A stretch of 64,000 bases of DNA from Rhodoferax sp. AJA081-3 (GCF_017798165.1 NZ_CP059068.1:4464001-4528000), one strand, 5' to 3'; positions 51,043-62,285 are shown, counted from the first letter of the stretch. Notes: generated from the letters alone by a model not told the origin. Numbers and translations: made by a program.

Positions 51043-52026
51043 TCAGTGGTTTCTGTCCAGCAGCTGGGAAGCCAATTGTACTAAACAGTCCCTGTGTGGC
51101 CCCTCTGGCAGCAGCTGCGCGGCGTTGATGGCGCGCTTGGCCTCTTGCTGTGCTGCGTGTCGCGCAATGTCCAGCGCCCCAGTCTTTTTGACGATAGTGA
51201 TGACCGCATCCAGCATGCCCACATCACCCGTTTCGATCGCCTGCTGAATGGTTTGGCGCTCCTGGTCGGTACCGCGCTGCATGGCGGCGATCAGGGGAAG
51301 TGTCGCCTTGCCCTCGCGCAGGTCATCACCCAGGTTTTTACCCATGATGGAGGCGTCGCCGGTGTAGTCCAGCACGTCGTCAATCACTTGGAAAGCGGTG
51401 CCCAGCGCCTGCCCATATTCGGCGCAGGCTTCTTCCATGGCTGTGTTGGAACCCGACAAGATGGCGCCCACCCGGGCACTGGCCTCGAAGAGCTTGGCTG
51501 TTTTGGAGCGGATCACCTGCAGGTAACCGGCTTCGTCGAGCCCGGCGTTGTGCATGTTCATCAACTGCATGACTTCGCCTTCAGCGATGATGTTGGTAGC
51601 GTCGGCCAGTACGGCCATGATGCGCATGCTCTGCGAATCAACCATCATCTGGAAGGCGCGGGAGTACAGGAAGTCTCCAACCAAGACGCTGGCCGGGTTG
51701 CCAAATTTGGCATTGGCGGTGGGGTTGCCCCTGCGCAACGCGGAGTCGTCCACCACGTCGTCGTGCAGCAGGGTGGCGGTATGGATGAACTCCACGACAG
51801 CCGCCATGTTGAAGCGCTGATCACCCGTATAGCCCAGTGCGCCACAGCACAGCAGCAGCAAAGCAGGACGCAGGCGCTTGCCACCCGCAGAGATGATGTA
51901 CTGGGAGACGTTGCCCACCAGGGGCACGCCGGAATCGAGTCTGCGTGCGATCACCCGGTCGACCTGGAGCATGTCCTGTTCGACGATGGAAAGACCGTTT
52001 GATGCGCCGGTTGTAGTGGCTTGCAA
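51043..52026 (-). CDS. ispB: Octaprenyl-diphosphate synthase (polyprenyl synthetase)
   Basis: The 327-residue trans-isoprenyl diphosphate synthase has both Asp-rich motifs, [15 protein letters not shown] and [12 protein letters not shown], plus [12 protein letters not shown]. It makes the ubiquinone side chain. The next in-frame ATG would remove 18 residues including the conserved first helix, so the TTG at 52026 is the best available start, although no Shine-Dalgarno sequence is seen. It diverges from rplU. Confidence 0.92.
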   Translation of the reverse strand: MQATTTGASNGLSIVEQDMLQVDRVIARRLDSGVPLVGNVSQYIISAGGKRLRPALLLLCCGALGYTGDQRFNMAAVVEFIHTATLLHDDVVDDSALRRGNPTANAKFGNPASVLVGDFLYSRAFQMMVDSQSMRIMAVLADATNIIAEGEVMQLMNMHNAGLDEAGYLQVIRSKTAKLFEASARVGAILSGSNTAMEEACAEYGQALGTAFQVIDDVLDYTGDASIMGKNLGDDLREGKATLPLIAAMQRGTDQERQTIQQAIETGDVGMLDAVITIVKKTGALDIARHAAQQEAKRAINAAQLLPEGPHRDCLVQLASQLLDRNH

Positions 52027-52100
52027 GGCAGTAGGGCAGTTTGTTAGTTGGTGAATTGTATAGAAGGCTGGGCCGCTGCCTGGGCGCCTGCAGGCCCAAT

Positions 52101-52129
52101 TTGACGATTTTGGCCTTCAATGTTATACT
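52101..52129 (+). promoter_or_regulatory. Sigma-70 promoter of rplU-rpmA
   Basis: TTGACG (52101-52106) and TATACT (52124-52129) are separated by 17 bp, each one base from consensus. The predicted start is near 52136, giving a 5' leader of about 45 nt before rplU. Confidence 0.85.
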
Positions 52130-52180
52130 CATGGGCTCTGCGAAAATTCGTTTGCAGAATCTCACATTGAAGAGGTCAAT

Positions 52181-52492
52181 ATGTACGCGGTCATAAAAAC
52201 CGGCGGTAAGCAATATCGTGTTGCTGCTGGCGAAAAAATTAAAGTAGAACAGATTGCTGCGGATGTAGGCCAAGAGATTGTGATCGACCAGGTTCTGGCT
52301 GTCGGAAACGGCGCTGAACTGAAGGTTGGCACACCCTTGGTGTCCGGCGCAACTGTTACAGTCACTGTACTGTCTCAGGGCAAGCACGACAAAGTGCGCA
52401 TTTTTAAGATGCGCCGTCGCAAGCACTATCAAAAACGTCAAGGTCACCGCCAGCTGTTCACTGAACTGCAAATCGGCGCCATCGTAGGATAA
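52181..52492 (+). CDS. rplU: 50S ribosomal protein L21
   Basis: The 103-residue protein shows the L21 pattern [40 protein letters not shown] and a terminal [17 protein letters not shown] precedes the ATG. It forms the conserved rplU-rpmA-obgE group. Confidence 0.98.
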   Translation: MYAVIKTGGKQYRVAAGEKIKVEQIAADVGQEIVIDQVLAVGNGAELKVGTPLVSGATVTVTVLSQGKHDKVRIFKMRRRKHYQKRQGHRQLFTELQIGAIVG

Positions 52493-52496
52493 GGTC

Positions 52497-52754
52497 ATGG
52501 CACAGAAAAAAGGCGGCGGCTCTACGCGAAACGGGCGCGATTCAAAGCCCAAAATGCTCGGCGTGAAGAAATTCGGCGGCGAACTGGTTAGCGGCGGTGC
52601 GATCATCGTGCGCCAGCGCGGTACCAAGTTCCACCCTGGCACCAATGTCGGCATCGGCAAGGATCACACCTTGTTTGCCCTGACAGAAGGCCATGTTTCT
52701 TTCACCACCAAGGGTGCATTGAACAAACACACGGTGAATGTGACTGCAGCCTGA
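52497..52754 (+). CDS. rpmA: 50S ribosomal protein L27
   Basis: The 85-residue protein begins [20 protein letters not shown] and carries [19 protein letters not shown], diagnostic of L27. The N-terminal tail reaches the peptidyl-transferase centre. It begins 4 bp after rplU and is followed by a strong terminator. Confidence 0.98.
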   Translation: MAQKKGGGSTRNGRDSKPKMLGVKKFGGELVSGGAIIVRQRGTKFHPGTNVGIGKDHTLFALTEGHVSFTTKGALNKHTVNVTAA

Positions 52755-52775
52755 TCTGCGGTGACCCTCCCCAAG

Positions 52776-52806
52776 AAACCCTGCGCTCCACCAGCGCGGG
52801 GTTTTT
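52776..52806 (+). terminator. Rho-independent terminator after rpmA
   Basis: A 12-bp stem (52776-52787 with 52793-52804, one G-T pair) closes a 5-nt loop. The T-rich 3' arm continues into TTTTTGTTTT. It separates rplU-rpmA from obgE. Confidence 0.92.
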
Positions 52807-52828
52807 GTTTTCAGCCCACTGTATTTAA

Positions 52829-53965
<1,137 letters not shown>

Positions 53966-53970
53966 TCAAC

Positions 53971-54024
53971 TTACTATCAAAATAGTAGCTGCCTACGCAA
54001 TGCAGACGGGGGCTACAGCCCAAA
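53971..54024 (-). repeat. Modular palindromic repeat between obgE and proB
   Basis: On the minus strand this reads TTGGGCTGTAGCCCCCGTCT, then CTGC...GCAG and the arm CTAT-TTTG-ATAG. It ends 1-2 bases before the proB ATG on the plus strand. Confidence 0.8.
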
Positions 54025-54025
54025 A

Positions 54026-55162
54026 ATGCTAAAACTGTCTAGTTCTACGGTGTTGCGTGACGCCAAACGTGTGGTGGTCAAGGTGGGCTCCAGCCTGGTG
54101 ACCAATGATGGCCAGGGCCTGGACGAAGTCGCGATTGGCGAATGGTGCCGCCAAATGGCCCACCTGATGCGCGACGGCCGCGAGGTCATCATGGTGTCCA
54201 GTGGCGCCATTGCCGAGGGAATGAAGCGATTGGGCTGGACGGTGCGCCCCAAGGCCATCCAGGAACTCCAAGCAGCGGCCGCAGTCGGGCAGATGGGCCT
54301 GGCCCAGATGTACGAGACCAAGCTCAAGCTCAACGGCCTGGGCAGCGCCCAGGTGCTGCTGACGCACGCTGACCTGGCCGACCGCGAACGTTACCTCAAT
54401 GCCCGCTCTACACTGCTGACCTTGCTCAAGCTGGGTGTAGTGCCGGTCATCAACGAGAACGACACTGTCGTCAACGACGAAATCAAGTTTGGCGACAACG
54501 ACACGCTGGGTGCCTTGGTGGCCAACCTGGTTGAAGCCGACGCGCTGGTCATCCTGACCGACCAGAAAGGCCTGTTCACGGCCGACCCACGCAAGGACCC
54601 ATCTGCCGAATTTGTGCACGAAGCACGGGCCGGCGATGCGGCGCTGGAGGCCATGGCCGGCGGCGCAGGCTCAAGCCTGGGTCGCGGCGGCATGATCACC
54701 AAGATTTTGGCCGCCAAGCGTGCTGCCGGCTCGGGAGCTTCCACCGTTATCGCCTGGGGTCGCGAGCCCGACGCGCTGATCCGGCTGACCCAGGGTGAGG
54801 CCATAGGCACGCTGCTGGTAGCGCAGACACAAAAACAGCAGGCCCGCAAACAGTGGATGGCCGATCACTTGCAATTGCGCGGTGCGGTGGTGGTGGACGA
54901 TGGTGCCGCCGTCAAAGTTCGCGCGGAAGGCAAGAGCCTGCTGCCCATTGGCATGGTGCAGGTGGAGGGCGATTTTTCACGCGGCGACGTGATTGCCGTG
55001 CGCGACGCCAGTGGTGCCGAATTGGCCCGCGGCCTGGCCAATTACTCCAGTTCCGAGGCACGCCTGCTGTGCCGCAAACCTTCGGCGGATATCGAGAAAC
55101 TATTGGGCTACGCAGCGGAACCCGAGATGCTGCACCGGGACAACCTGGTGCTGACCCGCTAG
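54026..55162 (+). CDS. proB: Glutamate 5-kinase
   Basis: The 378-residue kinase starts proline synthesis. The amino-acid kinase domain has [38 protein letters not shown] and [11 protein letters not shown]-terminal PUA domain (from about residue 285) follows. The ATG directly follows a palindromic repeat and lacks a clear Shine-Dalgarno sequence. Synteny obgE-proB is conserved in betaproteobacteria. Confidence 0.96.
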   Translation: MLKLSSSTVLRDAKRVVVKVGSSLVTNDGQGLDEVAIGEWCRQMAHLMRDGREVIMVSSGAIAEGMKRLGWTVRPKAIQELQAAAAVGQMGLAQMYETKLKLNGLGSAQVLLTHADLADRERYLNARSTLLTLLKLGVVPVINENDTVVNDEIKFGDNDTLGALVANLVEADALVILTDQKGLFTADPRKDPSAEFVHEARAGDAALEAMAGGAGSSLGRGGMITKILAAKRAAGSGASTVIAWGREPDALIRLTQGEAIGTLLVAQTQKQQARKQWMADHLQLRGAVVVDDGAAVKVRAEGKSLLPIGMVQVEGDFSRGDVIAVRDASGAELARGLANYSSSEARLLCRKPSADIEKLLGYAAEPEMLHRDNLVLTR

Positions 55163-55202
55163 CCGGGTTCTTGTGCTAGCGATTCGGCTGCCTATTCCTG
55201 GC

Positions 55203-55703
55203 TCAGTCGAACGGTTTTCTGCCCCGCGCCAGCGCTCGAATGGTGTCTTCGCGTTTGGCCGAGGTGCGGCCATCACAACCGCCCTGCTTGGCGATGGCGT
55301 AGGCATGGCGAGAGGGCAGGTTGTCGGTCAGGGCCCTCCATTCGGGTTGTTTGATCGCCACCCAATTGCCATTGGCACCAGCCCTGGCATAGGTCTTCAC
55401 CTCGCCTTTGGTGCACAGAATGCCCTCGTACGCGGCATTGCTGGTACCTGAGGCATTGCGCATCACCACGACATACCGCACCACGCCGTCATTGGCCCCC
55501 ACACTGACGCTAGCAGGGTCAACGCCGACCTGCAGCGACACATAGTGGGGCATTTCGATAGGAATCAGCTTATCCATGGAATAAGCCGGTGGAGGAGGTG
55601 CGCTTTCTTCGGTCCATTCCGGCACTTCTACCGGTGTCTGGGCGCCCACACAGGCCCCGAAAAGGGTGAGGCCAAGTGCCCAAAAAATACGATTACATGC
55701 CAT
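55203..55703 (-). CDS. CNP1-like family protein (secreted)
   Basis: The 166-residue product has a signal peptide ([11 protein letters not shown]) and the CNP1-like pattern: [44 protein letters not shown] and a terminal [10 protein letters not shown]. Two cysteines may form a disulfide. The function of the family is unknown. The start overlaps the rppH 3' end by 11 bp, so the two genes are probably co-transcribed. Confidence 0.8.
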   Translation of the reverse strand: MACNRIFWALGLTLFGACVGAQTPVEVPEWTEESAPPPPAYSMDKLIPIEMPHYVSLQVGVDPASVSVGANDGVVRYVVVMRNASGTSNAAYEGILCTKGEVKTYARAGANGNWVAIKQPEWRALTDNLPSRHAYAIAKQGGCDGRTSAKREDTIRALARGRKPFD

Positions 55704-56340
55704 GGTTGCGTCCGTGGTGCGGATCTGTAGTGTTGGTGCCCGGATCGGGCTCAAACGAGGCGCCAGGCGGCAGTTGCATGCCCGGCGGGTGGTCGCCAGG
55801 CGGATGATTGCCGTCCGATGGCTCGTGCGGGCGGTGGCCTTGGCGTAAAAACCGGTTGCGCGGTTCATGGCGCGGCAGGTAACGTGAGAGTTCGGTCAGG
55901 GCGGTTTCATAGACCCCCCGCTTGAATTCCACTACCGCGTCCAGAGGGACCCAATAGTCGTTCCAACGCCAAGCATCGAATTCGGGGTGGTCGGTGGCGC
56001 GCAGGTTCAAGTCCCAGTCGTGCCCCAGCAATTTGAGTAAAAACCAGATCTGTTTCTGGCCTTTGTAGTGGCCGCGCGCGTCGCGGCGGATGTAACGGTC
56101 CGGCACCTCGTAGCGCAACCAGTCTCGGGTGCGGGCAACTATGCTGACGTGCTCCGGGTGGAGCCCCACTTCCTCGTGCAACTCCCGCATCATGGCCTGC
56201 TCGGGCGTTTCGCCCCGGTCAATGCCACCCTGCGGGAACTGCCACGAATGGGTTCGTATGCGTTTGCCCCAAAATACCTGATTTTTCTGGTTGAGCAGGA
56301 TGATGCCGACGTTGGGCCGAAAGCCGTCCCGGTCAAGCAT
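55693..56340 (-). CDS. rppH: RNA pyrophosphohydrolase
   Basis: The 215-residue Nudix protein starts [17 protein letters not shown] and has [20 protein letters not shown] followed by VGL, then the RppH-specific [11 protein letters not shown]. It removes pyrophosphate from mRNA 5' ends to start decay. The C-terminal ~45 residues are His/Pro/Gly-rich and outside the fold, longer than the E. coli enzyme (176 residues). Confidence 0.94.
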   Translation of the reverse strand: MLDRDGFRPNVGIILLNQKNQVFWGKRIRTHSWQFPQGGIDRGETPEQAMMRELHEEVGLHPEHVSIVARTRDWLRYEVPDRYIRRDARGHYKGQKQIWFLLKLLGHDWDLNLRATDHPEFDAWRWNDYWVPLDAVVEFKRGVYETALTELSRYLPRHEPRNRFLRQGHRPHEPSDGNHPPGDHPPGMQLPPGASFEPDPGTNTTDPHHGRNHGM

Positions 56341-56432
56341 AATCAAACCCCAATTTTTAAACTTCGTTCATTATGCACAGCAAGCGCCGTGTATCAAGGG
56401 GCGAGGGCCTCTGAAGTTTCGCGAGTGACCCC

Positions 56433-58175
56433 ATGAAAGCATCCCAATTTTTCATTTCCACCCTCAAAGAGGCGCCTGCCGACGCCGAAGTCGCCAGCCA
56501 TAAGCTGATGATGCGCGCCGGGATGATCAAAAAGCTGGGCGCCGGCATCTACACCTACATGCCCATGGGTCTGCGCGTGATCCGCAAGGTGGAGGCCATC
56601 GTGCGGGAAGAAATGAACCGCGCCGGCTCCGTGGAGCTGACCATGCCGGTCATCCAGCCGGCCGAACTGTGGCAGGAAACCGGCCGCTTCACGAGCAACG
56701 GCCCGGAGTTGCTGCGCATCAAGGACCGCCACGACCGCGATTTTGTGGTGCAGCCGACCAGCGAAGAAGTGATCACTGACATTGCGCGCCAGGAGATCAA
56801 GAGTTACAAGCAGCTGCCCAAGAATTTTTACCAGATCCAGACCAAGTTCCGCGACGAGCGCCGCCCCCGCTTTGGCCTGATGCGCGGCCGCGAGTTCACC
56901 ATGAAGGACGCCTACAGCTTCGACCGCGACCTGGACGCCGCAAAGAAGAGTTACGACACCATGAGTGGCGCCTACCGCCGTATTTTTGACCGCTTTGGCC
57001 TGCGTTACCGAGCGGTGGCGGCTGACAGCGGCGCCATTGGCGGCGATATGAGCGAAGAATTCCAGGTGATTGCCGACACCGGCGAAGATGCCATCGTCTA
57101 CTGCCCGGACAGCAGTTACGCTGCCAATATGGAAAAAGCCGAGGCGCTGGCGCCTGCCGGCCCCCGTGGTGCCGCCACCCAAGCCATGGCCAAAGTGGCC
57201 ACGCCGGGCAAAAGCACCTGTGAAGATGTCGCTGCGCTGCTGAATGTGCCACTGCAGACTACCGTCAAATCCCTGGTGCTGGCCACCGACGCGAAGGACG
57301 ACAAGGGCAATGTGGTTAAAACCCAGGTCTGGCTGCTGCTGCTGCGCGGCGACCATGACATGAACGAAGTCAAGGTTGGCAAGGTGCCGGGTCTGGCCGA
57401 TTTCCGGTTTGCAACGCTGCCCGAGGTGGAAGAACACTTTGGCTGCAAACCTGGCTACTTGGGCCCTATCGGCTTGCAAAAGCCGGTCAAGATGGTCGTG
57501 GACCGCGAAGTGGCGGTCATGGCTGACTGGATCTGCGGTGCCAATGCCGAAGACTTTCACACCACCGGCGTCAACTGGGGCCGTGACCTGCCCGAGCCCG
57601 AGCTGGTGGCCGACCTGCGCAATGTGAAGGCTGGCGACCTGTCGCCAGACGGCAAGGGCGTGCTCAACATCGAGCGGGGCATCGAAGTGGGCCACGTTTT
57701 TGTGCTGGGCACCAAATACAGCAAGGCCATGAATGCGACCTTCCTGGGCGAGAACGGCAAACCCCAGTTCATGGAAATGGGTTGTTACGGCATCGGCATC
57801 ACCCGCTTGCCCGCCGCTGCCGTGGAGCAGAACCACGACGACAAGGGCATCATCTGGCCCGACGCGCTGGCGCCGTTCACCGTGGTGTTGTGCCCCATCA
57901 GCCCGGACCGTTTCCCCGAGGTCAAGGCCGCCGCCGAAACGCTGTACGCTGACCTGCTGGCCGCCGGTGTGGATGTTTTGCTGGACGACCGCAACGAGCG
58001 CCCGGGCGCCATGTTTGCCGACTGGGAGCTGATTGGTGTGCCACACCGTGTCACGATTGGTGACCGCACGCTGAAAGAAGGCGTGGTGGAGTACCAGCAC
58101 CGCCGCGACAGCGAAGCCACCAAGGTGCCCGTGGGCGAAATCGCGGCGCTGGTCCGCGGCAAACTGACGGCATGA
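56433..58175 (+). CDS. proS: Prolyl-tRNA synthetase (bacterial type, with editing domain)
   Basis: The 580-residue class II synthetase has motif 2 ([21 protein letters not shown] in part), the INS editing domain (about residues 225-390) that removes mischarged Ala-tRNA, motif 3 GCYGIGITR and a C-terminal anticodon domain. It diverges from rppH and overlaps the transglycosylase start (ATGA). Confidence 0.97.
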   Translation: MKASQFFISTLKEAPADAEVASHKLMMRAGMIKKLGAGIYTYMPMGLRVIRKVEAIVREEMNRAGSVELTMPVIQPAELWQETGRFTSNGPELLRIKDRHDRDFVVQPTSEEVITDIARQEIKSYKQLPKNFYQIQTKFRDERRPRFGLMRGREFTMKDAYSFDRDLDAAKKSYDTMSGAYRRIFDRFGLRYRAVAADSGAIGGDMSEEFQVIADTGEDAIVYCPDSSYAANMEKAEALAPAGPRGAATQAMAKVATPGKSTCEDVAALLNVPLQTTVKSLVLATDAKDDKGNVVKTQVWLLLLRGDHDMNEVKVGKVPGLADFRFATLPEVEEHFGCKPGYLGPIGLQKPVKMVVDREVAVMADWICGANAEDFHTTGVNWGRDLPEPELVADLRNVKAGDLSPDGKGVLNIERGIEVGHVFVLGTKYSKAMNATFLGENGKPQFMEMGCYGIGITRLPAAAVEQNHDDKGIIWPDALAPFTVVLCPISPDRFPEVKAAAETLYADLLAAGVDVLLDDRNERPGAMFADWELIGVPHRVTIGDRTLKEGVVEYQHRRDSEATKVPVGEIAALVRGKLTA

Positions 58176-58828
58176 GTGCTGAGGACCCAAGCCCACTGAA
58201 CGCCAACGTCTCACGACGAATCTGCCTCTTGCCCCCGTTGGTAGCACTTGGGTTGCTATCAATCCAGGAGCAATCCTGGGCCGGTGCGCAAATAGAAGAA
58301 CCATTGATTGACTCCGTGCGCACGGCGCTGAGTAGCGCGGTGCGCAATGCCGCGCCCCCCATCCCCGAGTTCAGCAGTACAGAGCAACGCCTGTATTACC
58401 TGCGCTGGTTGGGTGCCATGAGTGAGCGCTTGGCGAAGAAGAAAAAGGATTTTGAAACCCGCAAGGAGTTTCTGCAGACCGTCTGGTACGAGAGCAAACG
58501 CGCCGGTTTGGATGTGGCCTTGGTGTTGGGCCTGATCCAGGTGGAAAGTAATTTCCGCAAGTATGCGGTGTCGGTGGTGGGTGCCCGCGGGTATATGCAG
58601 GTGATGCCGTTCTGGACCCGGGCGATTGGCGATGGGGATGCCGGAAGGCTGTTCCATATGCAGACCAATTTGCGCTTTGGCTGCGTGATCCTTCGGCACT
58701 ACCTGGATCGGGAGAAGGGTGATCTCTTTCTGGCGCTGGGGCGGTACAACGGGTCGCGGGGGAAACCGCAGTACCCGGATGCGGTGTTTGCCAACAAACG
58801 TCTTTGGGAGTTTGTTCCGACCAAGTAG
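58172..58828 (+). CDS. Lytic transglycosylase (SLT domain)
   Basis: The 218-residue protein has a signal sequence (cleavage near SWAGA), a charged linker and an SLT domain with catalytic Glu125 in [22 protein letters not shown] and [18 protein letters not shown]. It cleaves peptidoglycan glycan strands. It is coupled to proS. Part of the signal-peptide coding region (58226-58262) resembles the modular palindromic repeat. Confidence 0.9.
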   Translation: MSAEDPSPLNANVSRRICLLPPLVALGLLSIQEQSWAGAQIEEPLIDSVRTALSSAVRNAAPPIPEFSSTEQRLYYLRWLGAMSERLAKKKKDFETRKEFLQTVWYESKRAGLDVALVLGLIQVESNFRKYAVSVVGARGYMQVMPFWTRAIGDGDAGRLFHMQTNLRFGCVILRHYLDREKGDLFLALGRYNGSRGKPQYPDAVFANKRLWEFVPTK

Positions 58829-58847
58829 GTTGCTACTTTTCGTGGAG

Positions 58848-58937
58848 GATCAGTTGGGCTGCACGTTTTGCTTCGTGTCCCCCGCCCGCTATGCGGGCTC
58901 CTCCTTTACCTACGCAAAACGCACATCCCAACTGATC
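58848..58937 (-). repeat. Fold-back element 1: conserved loop, locus-specific stem
   Basis: The arms 58848-58871 and 58914-58937 are complementary at 21 of 24 positions. The 42-nt interior contains, on the minus strand, AGGTAAAGGAGGAGCCCG, a small GCCCGC/GCGGGC hairpin and GGGCGGGGGACACG. The interior matches element 2, but the stem sequence does not. Confidence 0.85.
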
Positions 58938-59007
58938 TGGGGTGCGGCGTGGTTCACGCGCCAGAAGACCAACAGCCCCTCAAGCGTCGCGCTCCAACAC
59001 GCCAGTG

Positions 59008-59093
59008 TCAGGCATGGGGTGGGTGTTCTGCGGAGGTAAAGGAGGAGCCCGAAGGGCGGGGGACACGGAGCAGAACAGCCACCCCATGCCTGA
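59008..59093 (+). repeat. Fold-back element 2: conserved loop, different stem
   Basis: The arms 59008-59031 and 59070-59093 are complementary at 23 of 24 positions. The 38-nt interior shares AGGTAAAGGAGGAGCCCG and GGGCGGGGGACACG with the reverse complement of element 1. The stem is unrelated to that of element 1. Confidence 0.85.
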
Positions 59094-59141
59094 TGCGTGC
59101 GAACGCAGTGACCGCTGCAAGCTGCGCAGCGGGGTTCAAAC

Positions 59142-59468
59142 TCAGGCTGAAGGCGTACCCAGTGCCTGCTGCAACTCCCCGTTCTCGTACATCTCCATCA
59201 TGATGTCCGATCCACCAATGAACTCACCCTTGACGTACAGCTGGGGAATGGTCGGCCAGTTGCTGTAATCCTTGATACCGGCGCGGATTTCGTCGTCTTC
59301 CAGCACATTCACGGTCTTGATGGACTTGGGGTCCACGCCGCAGGCCTTCAGAATCTGGATGGCACGGCCCGAAAAGCCGCACTGGGGAAAGCTGGCATTG
59401 CCCTTCATGAACAGCAGAACTTCGTTGTTCTTGACCAGCTCATCAATGCGTTGTTGTGTGTCGCTCAT
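59142..59468 (-). CDS. grxD: Monothiol glutaredoxin, Grx4 family
   Basis: The 108-residue CGFS glutaredoxin has the active-site FPQCGFSGRA (Cys30), WPTIPQLYVKGEFIGGSDI and a C-terminal EMYENGELQQAL. These proteins bind and pass on 2Fe-2S clusters, often with BolA partners. A BolA-like gene is present at 14.9 kb. The ATG at 59468 gives the standard family length. Confidence 0.95.
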   Translation of the reverse strand: MSDTQQRIDELVKNNEVLLFMKGNASFPQCGFSGRAIQILKACGVDPKSIKTVNVLEDDEIRAGIKDYSNWPTIPQLYVKGEFIGGSDIMMEMYENGELQQALGTPSA

Positions 59469-59673
59469 GGCAATCGCTCCAAAAAATAAGCAATTATCCC
59501 AGACCGCCACACCGCCCGAGACTTTGTGCGCAGAAGGCCATTGGCCGCGCGCGTGTTTCTGCGCACAGGAATGGATGGGCACCAACCCGGACTATTGAGC
59601 CAGATCAAGCCCAAAAAGCGATCGCAGTGCGACGATGGACCTGTGACCAAACCACTGAAAAATCACCCCACCC

Positions 59674-61593
59674 ATGACTGAACCCGATTTCGAGCTCCCG
59701 CACGATGTTCTGCTGGGGGGTGATTTTTCACGCCGACTGGGCCAGCACGGTGCTGCCGAACCGGTACAGACCACCGCCCCGGCACCGCTTGACGGCGGCG
59801 GGGCGGTGTTCACCCCCCAGCAAATGGGCCTGGTAAGCAGCCTGGAGTCCCTCCTTGAATTGTTGCGCCAGGGTGTTTTCAGTGTGTTGCCGCTGGAGAG
59901 CACGGGCCCGCTGGAACAGGGTGCCGGCCACACCAGTTTGGTCGAAGGGTTCAAGGCGCGCAGCCAACATCCCCTGGAAGACTCCGCCGAACTCGCCGCG
60001 CGGGTGTTGTCGCAACTGCCCAATGCAAGCACCGCCCACCCCACCCAGCAGGACATCAACAACACGTTGCGCGTGGCCGGTGTGCTCAACCGTGTGCCGG
60101 TGGTGGAGCTGGCGGAGTTTGAACCCCAAACCCCGGCGCTGGAATGCCTGCCGCTGGACGTGGCGGCCCGCCTGAATGTGCTGCCGCTGCTGCGCGAGGG
60201 CGACCTGCTGGTGGTTGCGCTGGCCGAGCCCCTGGATGCCGAGCAGCAACACCTGATCCGCTTTGTGACCCAGTGCCGTGTGGTGGCTGTGTTGGCCACA
60301 CACGATGGCATCCAGCGCGCGATTGGCCGCTGTTATGCCAGCCACGACGATGCGGACGAACTGGACTCCCTGGCCGTGGGCGAAATCGGTAGCGGCTCCG
60401 AAGAGGACGAGATGCGCATCTGGAGCGAGGCCGAGGCACTGGCCCGCCAAGCCCCCATCGTGCGCCTGGTCAACAACCTGCTGGCCGATGCGGTGAGCCG
60501 CCGGGCATCCGACATCCACATACGGCCAGGCCAGAAAACCTTTGAGGTGTTGTACCGCATCAACGGCACCCTGGTCTCGGTGCGCACCCTGCGCCGGGCG
60601 CTGCTGCCACCGGTGGTGGGGCGCATCAAGATCCTGGCCAGCATGAACAGCGCCGAACACCGCCTGCCGCAGGACGGACGCATCCGCATCACCGAAAACC
60701 ATGCCGGTATTGACCTGCGTATTTCCATCATCCCCTCGCAGTTTGGCGAAAGTGTGGTGATCCGCATCCTGGCCCGCACGGCCGAGATGCGCAGCCTGGA
60801 TGCCATTGGTTTCGAAGCCGCAGACCTGGCCCGCCTGCGCGACCTGCTCAGGCGCAGCATGGGCATCGTGCTGGTGACCGGGCCTACCGGCTCGGGCAAG
60901 ACCACCACGCTGTACGCGGCCCTGCAAGAGGTGGTGCGCCAGAACGTGAACATCATCACGGTGGAAGACCCTATCGAATACGAACTGGAGGGGGTGGTCC
61001 AGATACAGGTCAACCCGGCCATTGAGTTTGGCTTCCCGACGGCGCTGCGGCACATCCTGCGCCATGACCCCGATGTGATTTTGATCGGGGAGATGCGCGA
61101 CTACGAGACGGCCAAGATTGCGGTGGAGAGTGCATTGACCGGCCACCTGGTGTTCAGCACCCTGCACACCAATGACGCTCCCAGTGCCCTGGTGCGGCTG
61201 ATCGAGATGGGGGTGGCACCCTACCTGATCCGTTCGGCAGTGATTGGTGTGCTGGCCCAGCGCCTGGTGCGTACCAACTGCCGCCATTGCCGTGAAGTGG
61301 AGCCGGTGGATGCGCTGATGCGTACCAACCTGGACCTGGGACCTGAGGAGGTGTTTTGGCGCGGGGTTGGCTGTGAGCATTGCCACGGCACGGGCTTCGC
61401 GGGCCGCCAGGCCATCTATGAGCTGCTGGTCATGGACAAACAGTTGGCCGAACATGTGGATGTGGGTGTGTCGGCCGATGTCTACCGCGACAGCGCCTTG
61501 GCCAGCCGCATGCACAGCCTGCCGGCCAATGGCATCAAGCTGGCACGCACCGGGGCGGTGTCGCTGGCGGAGATCTACCGGGCCTGTATGTAG
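59674..61593 (+). CDS. GspE/PulE-type secretion ATPase, second paralogue
   Basis: The 639-residue ATPase has an N-terminal MshEN-like region, ASDIHIRPG, Walker A VTGPTGSGKTTTLYAAL, Walker B PDVILIGEMRDYETAKI, STLHTNDAPSALV and the zinc motif CRHC...CEHCHGTGFAGR. It is distinct from PilB and closer to type II secretion GspE. No other gsp gene is in view. It could be an orphan or belong to a system encoded elsewhere. Confidence 0.88.
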   Translation: MTEPDFELPHDVLLGGDFSRRLGQHGAAEPVQTTAPAPLDGGGAVFTPQQMGLVSSLESLLELLRQGVFSVLPLESTGPLEQGAGHTSLVEGFKARSQHPLEDSAELAARVLSQLPNASTAHPTQQDINNTLRVAGVLNRVPVVELAEFEPQTPALECLPLDVAARLNVLPLLREGDLLVVALAEPLDAEQQHLIRFVTQCRVVAVLATHDGIQRAIGRCYASHDDADELDSLAVGEIGSGSEEDEMRIWSEAEALARQAPIVRLVNNLLADAVSRRASDIHIRPGQKTFEVLYRINGTLVSVRTLRRALLPPVVGRIKILASMNSAEHRLPQDGRIRITENHAGIDLRISIIPSQFGESVVIRILARTAEMRSLDAIGFEAADLARLRDLLRRSMGIVLVTGPTGSGKTTTLYAALQEVVRQNVNIITVEDPIEYELEGVVQIQVNPAIEFGFPTALRHILRHDPDVILIGEMRDYETAKIAVESALTGHLVFSTLHTNDAPSALVRLIEMGVAPYLIRSAVIGVLAQRLVRTNCRHCREVEPVDALMRTNLDLGPEEVFWRGVGCEHCHGTGFAGRQAIYELLVMDKQLAEHVDVGVSADVYRDSALASRMHSLPANGIKLARTGAVSLAEIYRACM

Positions 61594-61605
61594 TCAGTGC
61601 GGGTG

Positions 61606-61899
61606 TCAGAGCACACCGGTCAGCTGTGCGGCGGGTTTGACCACCGCGGTTTTGCCAAACATCAGGTGTTCGACCACAACTAGCAACACACACAGCAGGA
61701 TGAACAAGGGCAGCTCGCTAGTGCCTTTGCGGTCTTCGCGCCACTGCTTGCCCAATGAATGCCACCAGTCGGCGCTGCACCACAGGCGCACGGACTCCAG
61801 AAAACTGCCCCAGTCTTTGAAGATGAGCTTGCCGATCGCCAGGTAGACCGGAATGTTGACGAGGACCAGGATGAACCAGTGTGCGCTGTGGGCATTCAT
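61606..61899 (-). CDS. Small two-helix membrane protein of unknown function
   Basis: The 97-residue protein has two predicted transmembrane helices, WFILVLVNIPVYLAIGKLIF and LPLFILLCVLLVVVEHLMFG, separated by a Trp-rich charged loop (SADWWHSLGKQWREDRKG). I do not recognise the family. It is convergent with the GspE-like gene and 21 bp downstream of the PhnA-type gene, so probably co-transcribed with it. Confidence 0.7.
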   Translation of the reverse strand: MNAHSAHWFILVLVNIPVYLAIGKLIFKDWGSFLESVRLWCSADWWHSLGKQWREDRKGTSELPLFILLCVLLVVVEHLMFGKTAVVKPAAQLTGVL

Positions 61900-61920
61900 G
61901 CTTGGGCAAAACTCCGTAAA

Positions 61921-62265
61921 TCAGGCCTTTTTCAGAAAGCAGGCTTTCAGCATAAAGCTGCCGCCATCCATTTTGCAGTCCACTTCATGGTCACCGGCGA
62001 CCAGGCGAATGCTTTTCACCTTGGTCCCCATCTTCAGCACGGTGGAAGAGCCCTTGACCTTCAGGTCCTTGATCAAGACCACCGCATCGCCGTCCTGCAG
62101 CACGTGGCCGTTGGAGTCTTTGACCACGGCGTCGGCCTCATCCTCCGCAACCGTAGCCGCGGCCATGGGCCATTCATGGCCACAGTCGGCGCAGACAAAA
62201 TTGCTGCCGTCGGGGTAGGTGTTCTCTTGTGTGCACTGGGGGCAGGCGGGTGTGGTGGTGGGCAT
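61921..62265 (-). CDS. PhnA/YjdM zinc-ribbon protein
   Basis: The 114-residue protein has an N-terminal zinc ribbon CPQC...CADCGHEW and a C-terminal PhnA domain, VVKDSNGHVLQDGDAVVLIK, then GTKVKSIRLV and DCKMDGGSFMLKACFLKK. It matches E. coli YjdM in length and order. Despite the phn name its role is unclear. The ATG at 62265 is chosen over an upstream TTG. Confidence 0.88.
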   Translation of the reverse strand: MPTTTPACPQCTQENTYPDGSNFVCADCGHEWPMAAATVAEDEADAVVKDSNGHVLQDGDAVVLIKDLKVKGSSTVLKMGTKVKSIRLVAGDHEVDCKMDGGSFMLKACFLKKA

Positions 62266-62285
62266 GGGTGCAGTCAAAATAAATA

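Larger units (their letters stand above)
58829..59141. other. 313-bp intergenic region holding two fold-back elements
   Basis: No plausible gene is present between the transglycosylase gene and grxD. The region holds two long imperfect palindromes (58848-58937 and 59008-59093), a 70-bp spacer between them, and a small hairpin CCGCTGC/GCAGCGG near 59112-59132 before the grxD stop. Confidence 0.7.

Noticed and set aside
51821..52660. 279-codon minus-strand frame across ispB start, rplU and rpmA
   Set aside because: It lies antisense to rplU and rpmA and out of frame with ispB, with no recognisable domain.
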